IMG/VR virus record: IMGVR_UViG_3300033148_001674
Coordinates: 1-39,087 of that record
Source: a virus
DNA length: 39,087 nt
Strand: one strand, 5' to 3'
Numbering within the stretch: the stretch's first letter is position 1; the number at the start of each line of letters is the position of its first letter. A model generated the notes under the pieces. That model did not search any database, had not been told where the DNA came from, and saw only the letters and a program-made list of their open reading frames with translations. Shown here piece after piece: positions 39,032-39,087 of the stretch. The translations under genes were made by a program, and so were the position numbers.

Positions 39032-39087
39032 TTTTTTTTCGTGCCGCTTGCGTACGCAGCACTTGACAAGAGCGCTGCGCCGTGTTA
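38974..39087. repeat. Direct terminal repeat, right copy
   Basis: Exact copy of positions 1-114, ending within the -10 box of the first early promoter. It shows that the genome is terminally redundant or was assembled as a circle. Joined through this repeat, the right-end noncoding block and the first early gene are contiguous. Confidence 0.85.

Noticed and set aside
38611-39069. 152-codon frame on the - strand at the right end
   Set aside because: Composed of Thr-Leu dipeptides from the hexamer array and repeats from the iteron-like block; no coding character.
1-39087. Prophage or temperate lifestyle
   Set aside because: No integrase, excisionase, CI-like repressor or attachment site was recognised; strong promoters throughout suggest a lytic phage.

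Overview
This window looks like a complete or nearly complete genome of a lytic, podovirus-type tailed phage of about 39 kb. The last 114 bases repeat the first 114 exactly, so the contig is either closed or carries a short direct terminal repeat. Gene content is entirely phage. No integrase, no phage RNA polymerase and no tRNA gene was seen. Transcription appears to rely on host sigma-70 RNA polymerase: nine near-consensus promoters share a TTGACA-like -35 box, exactly 17 bp of spacing and a TGn-extended -10 box. The host cannot be named from sequence alone. A small protein ending in DFDDDIPF, like enterobacterial SSB, suggests a proteobacterial and probably gammaproteobacterial host.

The central finding is a set of genes for a 2-aminoadenine (base Z) genome. 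purZ (12413-13480), mazZ (13461-13754) and datZ (13735-14232) overlap one another, directly downstream of a family A DNA polymerase (8255-10111) and a PrimPol-helicase (10113-12416). By analogy with known Z phages, MazZ makes dGMP from dGTP. PurZ joins dGMP to aspartate, and host PurB and kinases complete dZTP. DatZ destroys dATP, and the polymerase copies the genome with Z in place of A. This gene set is known from phages such as Vibrio phiVC8, cyanophage S-2L and Acinetobacter SH-Ab 15497. This genome is a further member with its own peculiarities.

Layout. Positions 1-6640 (+ strand) hold short early genes in small units, each with its own promoter and usually a hairpin in the 5' leader; most are of unknown function. 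Positions 4325-14926 (+) hold replication and nucleotide metabolism: an SNF2-type helicase, a probable single-strand binding protein, a frameshifted protein with an SSB-like tail, polymerase, PrimPol-helicase, PurZ/MazZ/DatZ and a PD-(D/E)XK nuclease. Positions 14923-15458 (+) hold lysis functions. The two arms converge at a strong hairpin at 15470-15498. On the - strand, read from 38.6 kb down to 15.5 kb, come terminase small and large subunits, portal, a Bbp19-like protein, scaffold, capsid, tail tubular proteins A and B, internal or ejection proteins (one with a muramidase-like domain), a T7-type tail fibre, a seven-repeat propeller-like adhesin, a third appendage protein and a membrane protein. 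One - strand promoter precedes the packaging genes and a second precedes the capsid gene.

Noncoding sequence is unusually structured. There is a GAGCGT hexamer array at the ends, two iteron-like arrays (1196-1249 and 38792-38859), a diverged 61-bp inverted repeat linking 2873-2933 with 38662-38722, and a nearly identical palindromic hairpin behind both the putative SSB gene and the capsid gene.
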